A stretch of 64,000 nucleotides of DNA from Candidatus Bathycorpusculum hydrogenotrophicum (GCA_009783705.1 WRCX01000005.1:1-64000); one strand, 5' to 3'. Counted from the first letter of the stretch, positions 28,490 to 38,562 are shown. A program made the numbers and translations. The notes: generated from the letters alone by a model not told the origin.

Positions 28490-30835
28490 TTACTCCTTCA
28501 TTTTTCGGACCATTCTTGGCAGCATAGTTGGATCTGGAATGATTGTTTCTTTCCAGTTCTTCTCGGCCAAGATTTTTGTGAATTCATCTTTTAGAGTTGA
28601 TGGGACATCAGCCATTGTTCTGACAAAGAGGTGTAGATCATCTGGCATAACACCCAAGTAGCGTTTGCTTAGGTCGACGTAATGGCTTAGTTTTATACTT
28701 CGGCCTTTCCAGGTGTCGTTTGGTCTCATGCAGAGTTTAGCGATTTCGACGATACATTCCTCTTTGGTTTCGGTAATGTTGAAGAGGTGTTCGGGTGTGG
28801 GTCCGACGTTAACTGTGTCACCGGTGCGTGCGTCGAGGACTTCCCAGTTTTTGGGGTCTTCTTTTCTGCCCAGAAGGACACGACGGTATTTGCTGCCGTG
28901 TGGGCCGACGACCACAGGTACACCTAAGCGCCAAAAGCCTGCTGCGATGGCGGCTGCTTTTTGGCTGTATGCACCCCAAGCTGAACCAACAGCGCCAAGT
29001 CTGTTGTGGATATAGTCTGCAATTTCTTCATAGTTGCCTCTTAGGCTACGTTTTGCAAAGATGTTTGCTACTTTGATTGCGGCACCTGCGATGTGGCTGT
29101 TTGATACGCATGATCCGACGTTGCAAACTCCTCCTGCTTCAAATCCTCCGGGGAATTCTTCCCAGATGGTTTTGCCTTCTTCGTTGCGGTAGCTGCCTGC
29201 GGACATGGCTGAGCATCCAGACAATACGACGATGTAGCGTCTGCTTGCGAATTCTCTGGCTATGTCGTAGACGTCTTTGCCGCCTTTTGGATAGTTGCTG
29301 CAACCGACGAGTGCTACGATACCTGGAATTTCGCCTAGCACAATTGGGCTACCGACGTTGCGGATTTCAGTGTCTTGGATGGCACCTCTGCCAACACGGC
29401 ATAGGTTATTTTCAGCATACATTGCTTTTTCGCCGGCTTTGACGATTAGGGAGTGTATTTTGATTTTCTGTGGGCAAGCACTTTCACATTTACCACAGCC
29501 CATACAGACTTCATAGAGGTCTGTTAGTAATGAGATGTCACCTGCGGCAGCTGCTTTTAGAGCTGGAGGAACTGCGTAGTCCTGTGGACAGTTGCGTTGA
29601 CAGAGTTTGCATTGTGTACAGGTCTTTGCAATTGTAACAATCTCTTCTGGTGTTGGCAAAACGTTTTTGCGCTTGCGTACTGGTGCTACTTTTTGTACGA
29701 CGCGAACTGCTACTTCGCCGACTTTTTCGGGGTCTAGGATAAGTACGCCTTGAACTTTGCCGCTGACAAGATCGTCAACGATTGCATTTGTGTCATCGTT
29801 TGTGCGGTTCTTAAAGCCAACACAGTTCTTCTCAGAGGCTGCAATTACTGGTGCGTTAACTTTGGCGGCTTCCTCAGCGACGTCTGTTCGGATACATTGT
29901 TCATCAAGAACAACAACGTCTGCTAAGCCTGCGCGGATAAATCTAAGTTCCCAGCTGATTGGACCGACGATTCTGGCACGGTTATAGTATCGTGTCATGT
30001 CGTGGCTTGTGCAACATAAGCCGACTACTTCGATTTTATCGTCAACTTTGGTTTCTTTGGCATAGTCGATGATGCCAACAGATGGAATAACGTTGTGACC
30101 AATGCACATGATAACTGGTTTTTCGCGCTCAACACTGCCGATACCTAGTTTTACCAAGGGTGCTTCGGGATCAGCTTTTGGATAACCTAAAGCAGAAATC
30201 TGGGCAATGTCACCGACTTCCATACCAACGTGGTCACACATACCAACGTGGAATGCTTTAGAGTCAAAGTCCATATCACATGCTTCTTGGCCGGTATGAC
30301 CTACTGCAAGAACTTGTGTGATTTGCTCCTCGACATATCCTAAAACTTCATCCAAGTCGCCTAGAGTTTCGGGTTTAATACCGGTTACTAGACGTGTGAT
30401 GGGTGCTTCAACTTTGATGTTTAAGCCGCCGATGTCTATGGGGTATCTGCGGCCATATTTTTCAATTAGGTGATGAACCAAGTGCCTTGAGTGTGCTGAG
30501 TGGCACGCTGCACCGATTGCGCAAGCAATCATGACAATGCGAGCTGATTGGGCTGCAATAGTTAGACCACAGGCACCGCGTTTGCCAGCGGTCAAGTCGC
30601 ATTTACCAAAGGTACAAAGACAGCATGAATCGCAGTCAGGCATGTAGAAGGCTTTGTACTTAGTAAGAAGCTTCATGTCCCAATCTCGCAGGGCAGTTAC
30701 AGAGGGCATTGGAGTTGGACCCATAGGCTCAGTATAGTTGTCATTAACAACTTTGCCAATGGATAACTCGAGGTTTTTTATGAGACCAACATTGGTCTTC
30801 ATCTCGTCTATTTTTACATGGACGTTTTTAGTCAA
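28490..30835 (-). CDS. cdhA: Acetyl-CoA decarbonylase/synthase alpha subunit (Ni-Fe-S carbon monoxide dehydrogenase)
   Basis: CDSCCLCTFGKCDLTAGKRGACGL, ACHSAHSRH, two extra 4Fe-4S motifs (CTQCKLCQRNCP, CMGCGKCESACP); TTG start. Confidence 0.95.
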   Translation of the reverse strand: MTKNVHVKIDEMKTNVGLIKNLELSIGKVVNDNYTEPMGPTPMPSVTALRDWDMKLLTKYKAFYMPDCDSCCLCTFGKCDLTAGKRGACGLTIAAQSARIVMIACAIGAACHSAHSRHLVHHLIEKYGRRYPIDIGGLNIKVEAPITRLVTGIKPETLGDLDEVLGYVEEQITQVLAVGHTGQEACDMDFDSKAFHVGMCDHVGMEVGDIAQISALGYPKADPEAPLVKLGIGSVEREKPVIMCIGHNVIPSVGIIDYAKETKVDDKIEVVGLCCTSHDMTRYYNRARIVGPISWELRFIRAGLADVVVLDEQCIRTDVAEEAAKVNAPVIAASEKNCVGFKNRTNDDTNAIVDDLVSGKVQGVLILDPEKVGEVAVRVVQKVAPVRKRKNVLPTPEEIVTIAKTCTQCKLCQRNCPQDYAVPPALKAAAAGDISLLTDLYEVCMGCGKCESACPQKIKIHSLIVKAGEKAMYAENNLCRVGRGAIQDTEIRNVGSPIVLGEIPGIVALVGCSNYPKGGKDVYDIAREFASRRYIVVLSGCSAMSAGSYRNEEGKTIWEEFPGGFEAGGVCNVGSCVSNSHIAGAAIKVANIFAKRSLRGNYEEIADYIHNRLGAVGSAWGAYSQKAAAIAAGFWRLGVPVVVGPHGSKYRRVLLGRKEDPKNWEVLDARTGDTVNVGPTPEHLFNITETKEECIVEIAKLCMRPNDTWKGRSIKLSHYVDLSKRYLGVMPDDLHLFVRTMADVPSTLKDEFTKILAEKNWKETIIPDPTMLPRMVRKMKE

Positions 30836-30838
30836 AGT

Positions 30839-30860
30839 GTAAACCTCAGTAAAGGTTTAC
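30839..30860 (-). promoter_or_regulatory. Inverted repeat overlapping the cdhA Shine-Dalgarno-like sequence
   Basis: On the minus strand GTAAACC-TTTACTGA-GGTTTAC, then ACTTTG with the TTG start; GAGG lies in the 3' arm and loop edge. Confidence 0.45.
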
Positions 30861-30969
30861 CATCTACATCCATTTACAGTATTTTTAAACCTTTCCAGAA
30901 TCTTTAATCGAAAATCAGGTCGGACTTGGAGAAATGTTAAGTTCCAAAAAATGGGTGAAAAAATGAAGT

Positions 30970-31731
30970 TTATAAATAACCCAAGTTTTGAAGGATTTTC
31001 TTAACTGACAAGAAAGCCTTGTTAGTATTTGGCAAATCTAAAAGTGATTCTCCCTCAAGAACGAACTGATCTAACAAATCATCCGCCTCGATTTTACCCA
31101 AATACTTAAAGTTCAACTCCTCCTCGGCGCGCTTGCCCAGCTCAGCTGGAAAACGATAGCCGCCTATTAGGTAAAAGTTTTCAAACCGCATATCAACTTC
31201 TTTGGCGATTCGATAAGCACGGCGAACATGATCTTGGGATTTTTTGGAGTGATCCAAAATATCAAAAATATCATTAACATCGGAGGTTATACGCCTATTT
31301 AGATTCTCCAACCCCGCAGGAGAGTCAATAATTACATACTTGTAATTTTTCGACAGTGACTCCAAAGCACCCTTGAGGGCACTATTTGGCATGCAGTAAC
31401 AGCCTTCAACCCATTTATTGCCCACAGCCATGAAATCAAAGGCTTCACTCTCATACAAGCCCTTCTCCCAGATGCGGCTCTCAATACGCTGAGTTGGGGC
31501 AACACCAATGGTTGTACCACCCTCGATAAATGTGCTCACAATCAAATCAGCTATGGTAGATTTGCCGGCTTCTTTGAGATCCACACCCAACATTTCACCT
31601 AAATTCTGATCTGGATCAGCATCAACTAACAAGATAGGTGCCTGTTTGGCTTCAATGAAGGCTTTTGCCATCAACGCACTGAAACTGGATTTCCCAGTTC
31701 CACCCCGTCCAACAGTAACAAGAGTTTTCAT
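30970..31731 (-). CDS. CooC-like P-loop ATPase (CODH maturation)
   Basis: VGRGGTGKSSFSALMA, VDADPDQNLGEMLG, CYCMPN; adjacent to cdhA. Confidence 0.85.
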   Translation of the reverse strand: MKTLVTVGRGGTGKSSFSALMAKAFIEAKQAPILLVDADPDQNLGEMLGVDLKEAGKSTIADLIVSTFIEGGTTIGVAPTQRIESRIWEKGLYESEAFDFMAVGNKWVEGCYCMPNSALKGALESLSKNYKYVIIDSPAGLENLNRRITSDVNDIFDILDHSKKSQDHVRRAYRIAKEVDMRFENFYLIGGYRFPAELGKRAEEELNFKYLGKIEADDLLDQFVLEGESLLDLPNTNKAFLSVKKILQNLGYL

Positions 31732-31820
31732 CTACAAATAACCACAGGCTTTCTTAATCAAAAAGCCGCATATATTGTCTATGGTCTACATGACAAAAAT
31801 TTGCCATAAGGGATAAAAAT

Positions 31821-32633
31821 TTAGTTTTTCTTAGCCAGTAAAAGCTCACAGATACCATCTATAGCCTTTACCGCCTCGATATCTTTGTTTTTAAGTGGAG
31901 ACACACCCAGCATGTCAGATTCTATGACTTTTTGATCCCAAGGCACATACGCAGCCACTTTGATACCGTTTTGATCAGCAAAGGTCTGAATCGCATCCCG
32001 CTGAGTGTCGTTCATGACACGATTGCCGATAAGTCGGAGGCTTTTCATGCCTGCAACGGAGGCTAAATCATGGATATGTTTGGCGATTTCAAGGGATTTC
32101 ATATTAGAGTCTGCAACTATGAGCAGATCATCAACTTGACGTGCTGTACCTCGACCAATATGTTCCACACCGGCTTCAAGATCCATAACCACCGCCTCGT
32201 TTACCTCAACCACAAGATGACGTAAAAGAGCCCGAATAACAGCAGTGGGAGCACACATACACCCCGCACCCATGGTGTGAACAGTACCCATAACAATAAG
32301 ATTTACACCCAAAGGAGTGGGCACAGAGTATTGTTTAACGATATCATCAACACTAAAGTTGAGGTTGTAGACACCGCTATAACCTGTACTGGTCTTTGCT
32401 TCAACAAGCGGTTCATTATCTGAGATGGGAACTATTTTTCGGGTTTCCTCCGCAGATAACCCCAGAGTTAAACCCAGATTTGGAGAAGAATCAGCATCTA
32501 TACCAATTGTTTTTAACCCGCGCTCAACAAAGCCCCGGGCGATACCACCTGCGATGAGAGTTTTACCAACGCCGCCCTTACCAGCAACAGCTATCTTCAT
32601 AACAATCACAAACAAAGAAAGATTCGATTCCAA
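31821..32633 (-). CDS. CooC-like P-loop ATPase (CODH maturation), second copy
   Basis: AGKGGVGKTLIAGGIA, IDADSSPNLGLTLG, GAGCMCAPTAVIRALL. Confidence 0.88.
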   Translation of the reverse strand: MESNLSLFVIVMKIAVAGKGGVGKTLIAGGIARGFVERGLKTIGIDADSSPNLGLTLGLSAEETRKIVPISDNEPLVEAKTSTGYSGVYNLNFSVDDIVKQYSVPTPLGVNLIVMGTVHTMGAGCMCAPTAVIRALLRHLVVEVNEAVVMDLEAGVEHIGRGTARQVDDLLIVADSNMKSLEIAKHIHDLASVAGMKSLRLIGNRVMNDTQRDAIQTFADQNGIKVAAYVPWDQKVIESDMLGVSPLKNKDIEAVKAIDGICELLLAKKN

Positions 32634-32779
32634 AATAATTAAGATTTCTCATCCAATCCAAAAACGCCAAGATCAGCTCAGATAATCTTTTGACTAAACA
32701 GCCATAAATCATCATTGGCAACGAACCGCTGTTTGGACTTAAACTTTATTTGCGGCTAAATCAGCTCTAAAGTAGAGCA

Positions 32780-33640
32780 GTGTGTTTGATGTCAACTAAA
32801 CAAACAGAGAAAAACCCAAGTAATAACATAGAGGACGAAATGGAGGCGCGAATTCTTGAGGGAGCCAAAGATGGGGCGCTGGGCGTTTATTGTAGTTTGT
32901 TTTCGGCAAAAAGTCAAATTGAGGGTCAAGACGGCGGCGTAGTTACCGCACTGTTGCTAAAGGGATTACAGAAGGGCTTGTTTGATGTGGCCATAGTTGT
33001 CCATCGTAAAAATGGATATAACGCAGAGGTCACAGCAGCAGAGACCACAGAGGAAATTTTGACATCAAAAGGCAGTGTCTACCATAGAGTCAACACAACC
33101 AAAAAGTTATTGGAGCTCGTAGCACAGGGCAAAAAACGCATAGCTGTTGTCTGCACACCCTGCGAGGGGGCAATAATTAGAAAGCTACAACAAACCCAGT
33201 GCAAAGATGTTGATCTCACTATTATTGGATTATTTTGTTTTGGTGCCTTTAATCCTCAAAGACTCAAAGAGGAAATACAAACACAATTGGGTGTTGATTT
33301 GGATAGGGCCACAAAAACACAGGTTAAACAGGGCAAATTCATCGTGTCTGTTGAGGGTGAAGAGGTTAGCTGTAGAATAGAAGATCTATTCAAAGCCTTT
33401 GAGGGGACCTGTGGTAGCTGTGGAGAGTTTGTTTCTCGACTAGCAGATATTTCCGTTGGTTCAGCAGGCAGCAAAAACGGGTATTCAACAGTGATTGTAC
33501 GCTCAGAAAAGGGCATAAAACTAGTGTCAGAGTTAGATGTACAAATAGACACAGCTGACAAACTAGAAATCACAAAACTAGCCAAACTCAAAAAAGAACA
33601 AGCAGAAAATAATAACACCAAACAACGCCAGAACCAATGA
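32780..33640 (+). CDS. FrhB-like coenzyme F420 hydrogenase/dehydrogenase beta subunit family protein
   Basis: GQDGGVVTALLLKGLQKGLFDVAIVV and CGSCGEFVSRLADISVGSAGSKNGYSTVIVRS. Confidence 0.82.
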   Translation: MCLMSTKQTEKNPSNNIEDEMEARILEGAKDGALGVYCSLFSAKSQIEGQDGGVVTALLLKGLQKGLFDVAIVVHRKNGYNAEVTAAETTEEILTSKGSVYHRVNTTKKLLELVAQGKKRIAVVCTPCEGAIIRKLQQTQCKDVDLTIIGLFCFGAFNPQRLKEEIQTQLGVDLDRATKTQVKQGKFIVSVEGEEVSCRIEDLFKAFEGTCGSCGEFVSRLADISVGSAGSKNGYSTVIVRSEKGIKLVSELDVQIDTADKLEITKLAKLKKEQAENNNTKQRQNQ

Positions 33641-33826
33641 AAAACAGCAAGCAACAATTTTTTCCAAAATGAACCAAAGAGATAGCCTATCGGTTGGACA
33701 GAATAAAGAACACCAAAAACTTGGCAGATCTATGAAGACAGAAGCCAGAGAACGCCATAAAGTGTGATATACAAAAGATTTTTTAACCCAGAAGGCCTTC
33801 CCCTTTAAAAGCGAGATGGAATCTCT

Positions 33827-34552
33827 ATGAAAATCTTAAACGAATTTGTGCCTACACGTAAATTCTTCAATCTTGCAGAAGAACTAAAAGACCTTGTTGA
33901 CGGATGGAACGTAACTGACAGCGCAGCCGGATTTCCAGCACCGAGCGGTGTCGTTGTTAGTTGCTTACTCAAAAACAAGTACCCAGACAAATATGTCTGC
34001 CCAATCTTCATACTACACTACAAAGGCCCCGTCGAAGTCGGCGGCTTAGCCCTTGCATCCGACGTCGTTGGTCTTGACGGCTTAGCAGTCACCATGGGAG
34101 ACAAACCTCACTACGGTGAAGCCATAAAGCAACTATCTTCATCTGAGGTTGCCCGGGACTTCATACGCAATGACGTAAAAACCAAGAAACTAAAACTTGG
34201 ATGCCTCCTAAGCGCAAGACAATCAATTGAAGACACCCTAGAACGTGTCCGTCAACCATGGGACTTCGTTTACTTTATGAGACTATGTGATGACTCATTT
34301 GACCAACTCAAAGCAGTCTCTGCAGAATGCAAAAAACTCAACAAACCCCTATTTGCATACTTCCTAGTCAGCACAGCAAAGAACACAGAAACCCTAAAAC
34401 TCATCGGCTGGCCAGTTTCTGCAACCATGGAAACCGTGGAAGAAAAAGCAGCCAAATGCGTCGGACTTGTCGACGGCCTCATCGCAACCTGTGCAGGCGA
34501 TGCTGAAGGCGACAAACTGATGCTACAAAAACTACAAAAATTCCGCGGCTAA
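33827..34552 (+). CDS. Methylenetetrahydrofolate reductase (MetF)-like protein, short form
   Basis: 241 aa TIM-barrel-like pattern with VTDSAAGFPAPSG, GLDGLAVTMGDKPHYGEA, LKLGCLLSAR; located beside CODH/ACS. Confidence 0.6.
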   Translation: MKILNEFVPTRKFFNLAEELKDLVDGWNVTDSAAGFPAPSGVVVSCLLKNKYPDKYVCPIFILHYKGPVEVGGLALASDVVGLDGLAVTMGDKPHYGEAIKQLSSSEVARDFIRNDVKTKKLKLGCLLSARQSIEDTLERVRQPWDFVYFMRLCDDSFDQLKAVSAECKKLNKPLFAYFLVSTAKNTETLKLIGWPVSATMETVEEKAAKCVGLVDGLIATCAGDAEGDKLMLQKLQKFRG

Positions 34553-34564
34553 AAAAACAACCAC

Positions 34565-34610
34565 GAGACCCCCAAGGTCTCCCCCTCAACTTTATTTATT
34601 TTTATTTTAT
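34565..34610 (+). terminator. Hairpin plus T-rich tract downstream of the MetF-like gene
   Basis: GAGACC-CCCAA-GGTCTC followed by CCCCTCAACTTTATTTATTTTTATTTT. Confidence 0.55.
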
Positions 34611-34717
34611 ATAGACACATACCAAAAACATAATTTATTCAACCTCGAAGCAAACCTTAAGTTTAGGGCAACAGGAATTTTGATAGGAGCGCGACAGAGA
34701 TCCCAAACACAATCCAA

Positions 34718-35464
34718 GTGATTCCCCTTGAAGGATTACCACTAATACAAACAGGCGACAACCTAGGCAAAATGATTGTTAAAAACGCAGAAACCCAGGG
34801 CACACCAATCCAACCCGGCGATGTTGTGGTGGTCACACATGTAGTGGTCTCCAAAGCCGAGGGCAACATTGTAGACCTCAACACCGTTAAACCATCCCAA
34901 CGCGCCATAGAAATCGCCAAACAAACCAACAAAGACCCCGCACTTGTTGAGATTGTACTGCAAGAAACCAAAGACATCGTACGCCTAGGACAGAACAGCA
35001 TCATAACCGAAACCCACAGCGGCATCATCTGCGCAAACGCTGGCATTGACCACTCAAATGTCAGCGGCGACCAAAAAGTAGTGCCGTTGCCCAAAAACCC
35101 CAACGCCTCCGCAACAGCCATCCGAACAGAAATCAAACAATACAGCGGCGCAGAAGTAGCAGTTATTGTTGCAGACACACACGGCAGACCCTTTCGGATG
35201 GGAGAAATCAACGTAGCCATCGGCACAGCCGGATTTAATCCAATCCGAGACCGACGAGGCGAAAAAGACCTTTTTGGATATGTACTCAAAATTAAGCAAA
35301 CCGCAATAGCTGATGAACTGGCCTCTGCAGCAGAACTGGTGATGGGACAAGCCAGCGAAGGTATACCAGTTGCTATCGTGCGAGGCTACAAAGCATACCA
35401 ACCCACTGAAAACACAAATACAACCCCACTTACGCGACCCAAAGAGAAAGATCTCTTCAGATAA
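34718..35464 (+). CDS. cofE: Coenzyme F420-0:L-glutamate ligase (start uncertain, possibly slightly upstream)
   Basis: IPLEGLPLIQTGDNLGKMIVKNA, VVVTHVVVSKAEGNIVDL, DTHGRPFRMGEINVAIGTAGFNPIRDRRGEKDLFG. Confidence 0.92.
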   Translation: MIPLEGLPLIQTGDNLGKMIVKNAETQGTPIQPGDVVVVTHVVVSKAEGNIVDLNTVKPSQRAIEIAKQTNKDPALVEIVLQETKDIVRLGQNSIITETHSGIICANAGIDHSNVSGDQKVVPLPKNPNASATAIRTEIKQYSGAEVAVIVADTHGRPFRMGEINVAIGTAGFNPIRDRRGEKDLFGYVLKIKQTAIADELASAAELVMGQASEGIPVAIVRGYKAYQPTENTNTTPLTRPKEKDLFR

Positions 35465-35512
35465 CTTACAAAAGTTCAAAAAGCTCGAGTTACATTTAGC
35501 AAAAGCCGCGAG

Positions 35513-35851
35513 ATGAAAAGCATGGATGAAAAAACCCCCAAAGAATTCTTCGAGAAAACCTTACCTACAAAATTTAAACCTGAAAAAGCCACAGGCATCG
35601 ATATAGTAACCCAGCTTGAAGTATCTGGTCCCGAGGGCGGCAACTGGTTTATCACCATAAAAAACCAACAGATCCAAGTAAGTGAAGGCATTACACCCTC
35701 AGCGAGCCTAACGCTCAAAATGAGTTGCAGAGATTTTTTAGATTTAGTTAACAAAAAATTGAGCGCCGAAAAAGCGTTCTTTAGTGGCAAAATCCAGTTC
35801 AAAGGCGATATAACAATTGCCTTGAAACTACGGGATGCAGGTTTTCTATAA
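35513..35851 (+). CDS. SCP2 sterol-binding domain protein
   Basis: 112 aa with SCP2-like pattern (FFEKTLPTKFKPEKA...KMSCRDFLDLVNKKLSAEKAFFSGKIQFKGDITIALKL). Confidence 0.8.
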   Translation: MKSMDEKTPKEFFEKTLPTKFKPEKATGIDIVTQLEVSGPEGGNWFITIKNQQIQVSEGITPSASLTLKMSCRDFLDLVNKKLSAEKAFFSGKIQFKGDITIALKLRDAGFL

Positions 35852-36015
35852 ACTCAACAATCTTCTTCAAACAACACCACTAACACCAAAACACCAACAA
35901 CCGTTAGGAATAACTAAATCACATACAACTGAATAAACACGTACCAATTTTAGCGTATTGTTTTCGACAGCTATTTATTTCGTTATATATTCTTTCTCGG
36001 GGGAGAGACTAAGAA

Positions 36016-36981
36016 ATGGCAAAATCACAGAAAACCCATAAAGTTGCAGTTAAAGATTACCAATTTACAGAAAACATGACAGTAAATAATCTAGTGGGAC
36101 AAATGGAGGATGCCTGGGGTTTCACAGCAGGCAAACTTGCCACAGGTGTAGACATTCTTGAGGCCATGACAGCAGACAAGAAATGCATCAAATTTCTCTC
36201 ATTTACCGCTGATATCATTGCAACGGGCACCCGAGGTGTTATCCGAGAATTAGTAAAACGCAAACTCGTTGATGCCATCATCACAACATGCGGTACTTTG
36301 GACCATGATATAGCTAGGTGCTGGAAGGACTACTACCGCGGCAGTTTTGTCATGAATGACAGCAAACTCCATGAAGAAGGCGTCAACAGATTAGGCAACG
36401 TGCTTGTTCCAAACGACAGCTATGGCACAATCATAGAAGATAAAATCCAAGTCATGCTCACTGAGCTCTATAAAGGAGGGAAAAAAGAATTCTCCACCTC
36501 AGAGTTGTCACGTGAAATAGGCTTACGCTGTTGCAACGAATCCTCAATTCTCTATTGGGCCGCCAAAAACGGCATCCCTATCTATGTACCAGGCATAACA
36601 GATGGCTCAGTTGGGTATCAGCTGTGGTTCTTTAGTCAAGATCACAAAGACTTCCGAGTTAACATCCTAAAAGATGAAGAAGACCTCAACAACACCGTCT
36701 TTGACGCTAAAAAGTCAGGAGCACTCATAATCGGAGGCGGCATAAGCAAACACCACACAATTTGGTGGAACCAATTCAAAGACGGCCTAGACTATGTCAT
36801 CTACATCAGCACCGCAAACGAATGGGACGGCAGCCTCAGCGGCGCACGCCCCAGAGAAGCAGTATCGTGGGGTAAAATCAGCGAAAAAGCCAAACGCATA
36901 ATGATTGAAGGCGACGCAACAATGGTACTACCAATAATGACAAGCGCACTAATCGATAGACTAAACAAGAAAAAAGAGTAA
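36016..36981 (+). CDS. dys: Deoxyhypusine synthase
   Basis: LSFTADIIATGTRGVIRELVK, TCGTLDHDIARCW, SARPREAVSWGKI. Confidence 0.93.
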   Translation: MAKSQKTHKVAVKDYQFTENMTVNNLVGQMEDAWGFTAGKLATGVDILEAMTADKKCIKFLSFTADIIATGTRGVIRELVKRKLVDAIITTCGTLDHDIARCWKDYYRGSFVMNDSKLHEEGVNRLGNVLVPNDSYGTIIEDKIQVMLTELYKGGKKEFSTSELSREIGLRCCNESSILYWAAKNGIPIYVPGITDGSVGYQLWFFSQDHKDFRVNILKDEEDLNNTVFDAKKSGALIIGGGISKHHTIWWNQFKDGLDYVIYISTANEWDGSLSGARPREAVSWGKISEKAKRIMIEGDATMVLPIMTSALIDRLNKKKE

Positions 36982-37263
36982 CCACTCTTTTTGCACTATA
37001 TTACTAGCTGAACACATTCCTTTTATTTTTCATTACTAAACCGATCTTTTACTAAACCACATTCCCTAATAGCCTCTATCAGCTATAATCAGCTCATACC
37101 GATCTGTATAACTGGAATATTTGCGGGTATCCCCAAGCAACAGTTCACAGGAATTAAAAAGCAAATACAGCTTATGGGCTAATCGTTGATTAATTGGTAT
37201 ATTGCGCGACAGAACTATAGATTCAAGATTATAGAAAGAAAAAATGAAAAAAGAAAAGATGGC

Positions 37264-38562
37264 TTATTGTTTTGCCATTTTAACGTTGTGTGATAGTGGT
37301 AGTCTGACTGGACAGACATAGGAGCAGGTTCCGCATGCGATGCAGTCGTTTGCCCAAAGTTTCCCAGCTAGTTCGAAGTTACCTTTGACAACAGCGTTGT
37401 GTATTGCTACGGGTTGTAGGCGTACTGGACAGGCGCTGACGCATCTGCCGCAGTGGATACAGGCGGTGGTTTTCTGTGCTTGTTTGGCTTTGTCCTTTGC
37501 AAAGCAGATGATGCTTGAGGTGCGTTTAGTTATTGGGGCGTCGAGAGTTTGGAGTGCTGTACCCATGAGAACTCCGCCGACTACGACTGAGCTCAGGGTG
37601 GATAAGTTGACGTTGTTGGCGCTGAGGATTTCTTTGACTGGGGTGCCGATTTTTACTTGGAGGTTTTTGGGTTTTGGAACATCGCCGTTTAGGGTAGTGA
37701 CTCTGCTTATGAGGGGTTCACCTTCAAAGACTGCGTTTGCAATAGCGTTTATGGTTGCAACGTTTTGTACGATGGTTCCCATTTCGTAGCTGCGTTTGCC
37801 TGCGGGGGTTTCGTAGCCTAGGATTGCTTTTTGCATCATAGCTGCGTCGCCTTGCTGGTAGGTTAGATGTGCTGCGCGGACTTCGGTGTTGGGTTCTTTG
37901 CTGAATGCTTCTTCGAGTTTTGGTACGGCTTCGACTTTGCTTTCTTTGGTAACGATGATGACTTTGGGGTTGCCTAAGAGTTTGCGGACTACGCGGACAC
38001 CGCGAACTAGGTTTGCAGTGCGTTCAATCATGATGCGTTCGTCGGCTGTGTCGTAGGGTTCGCCTTCTGCGCCGTTAACTAGGAGGTGTTGGATTTTTTT
38101 GTCTGCAGGTACTGCTAGTTTGACAGATGTGGGGAATCCTGCGCCGCCAAGGCCGATTATGCCGGCTTCGCGGATAATTTTTAGGAGGTCTTCGTTTTTG
38201 GTGTTGGCTAATTCTGCTTCAGTGATGGAGGTTAGGGGTTTGGCTTTAGTTTTTTTGCCGTCGTTTTCGATATAGATAGCTTCGGTGGGTGCTTCAAAGC
38301 AACTGTTGTAGGCGTTTTCGATTTTGATGACTGTACCGCTTATGGGGCTGTGTATAGGTGCGCTGACTCTTTCTTTGGCGTCTGCGATTTTTTCTCCGAT
38401 AGTTACAGTGTCACCGACTTTTATGATGGGTGTGTTTGTTGCTCCGCCTTGCTGGTTAGTTAGTACAACTGCGATTTTTGGATCTGGGAAGATCTCGATC
38501 GGGGTTTTGCGTGCTAGGTCTTTTACTTCTGGTATGTGAACTAAGTTTGCCATTTTAATCAT
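37264..38562 (-). CDS. RnfC-like electron transport subunit (NADH/FMN-binding plus 2x4Fe-4S)
   Basis: GLGGAGFPTSVKL, VNGAEGEPYDTADERIM, CIHCGRCVSACPVRL and CIACGTCSYVCPVRLPL. Confidence 0.9.
   Translation of the reverse strand: MIKMANLVHIPEVKDLARKTPIEIFPDPKIAVVLTNQQGGATNTPIIKVGDTVTIGEKIADAKERVSAPIHSPISGTVIKIENAYNSCFEAPTEAIYIENDGKKTKAKPLTSITEAELANTKNEDLLKIIREAGIIGLGGAGFPTSVKLAVPADKKIQHLLVNGAEGEPYDTADERIMIERTANLVRGVRVVRKLLGNPKVIIVTKESKVEAVPKLEEAFSKEPNTEVRAAHLTYQQGDAAMMQKAILGYETPAGKRSYEMGTIVQNVATINAIANAVFEGEPLISRVTTLNGDVPKPKNLQVKIGTPVKEILSANNVNLSTLSSVVVGGVLMGTALQTLDAPITKRTSSIICFAKDKAKQAQKTTACIHCGRCVSACPVRLQPVAIHNAVVKGNFELAGKLWANDCIACGTCSYVCPVRLPLSHNVKMAKQ

Noticed and set aside
28713-29442. Plus-strand ORFs opposite cdhA (Cys/Leu/Arg-rich)
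   Set aside because: Antisense shadows of cdhA with no domain signal.
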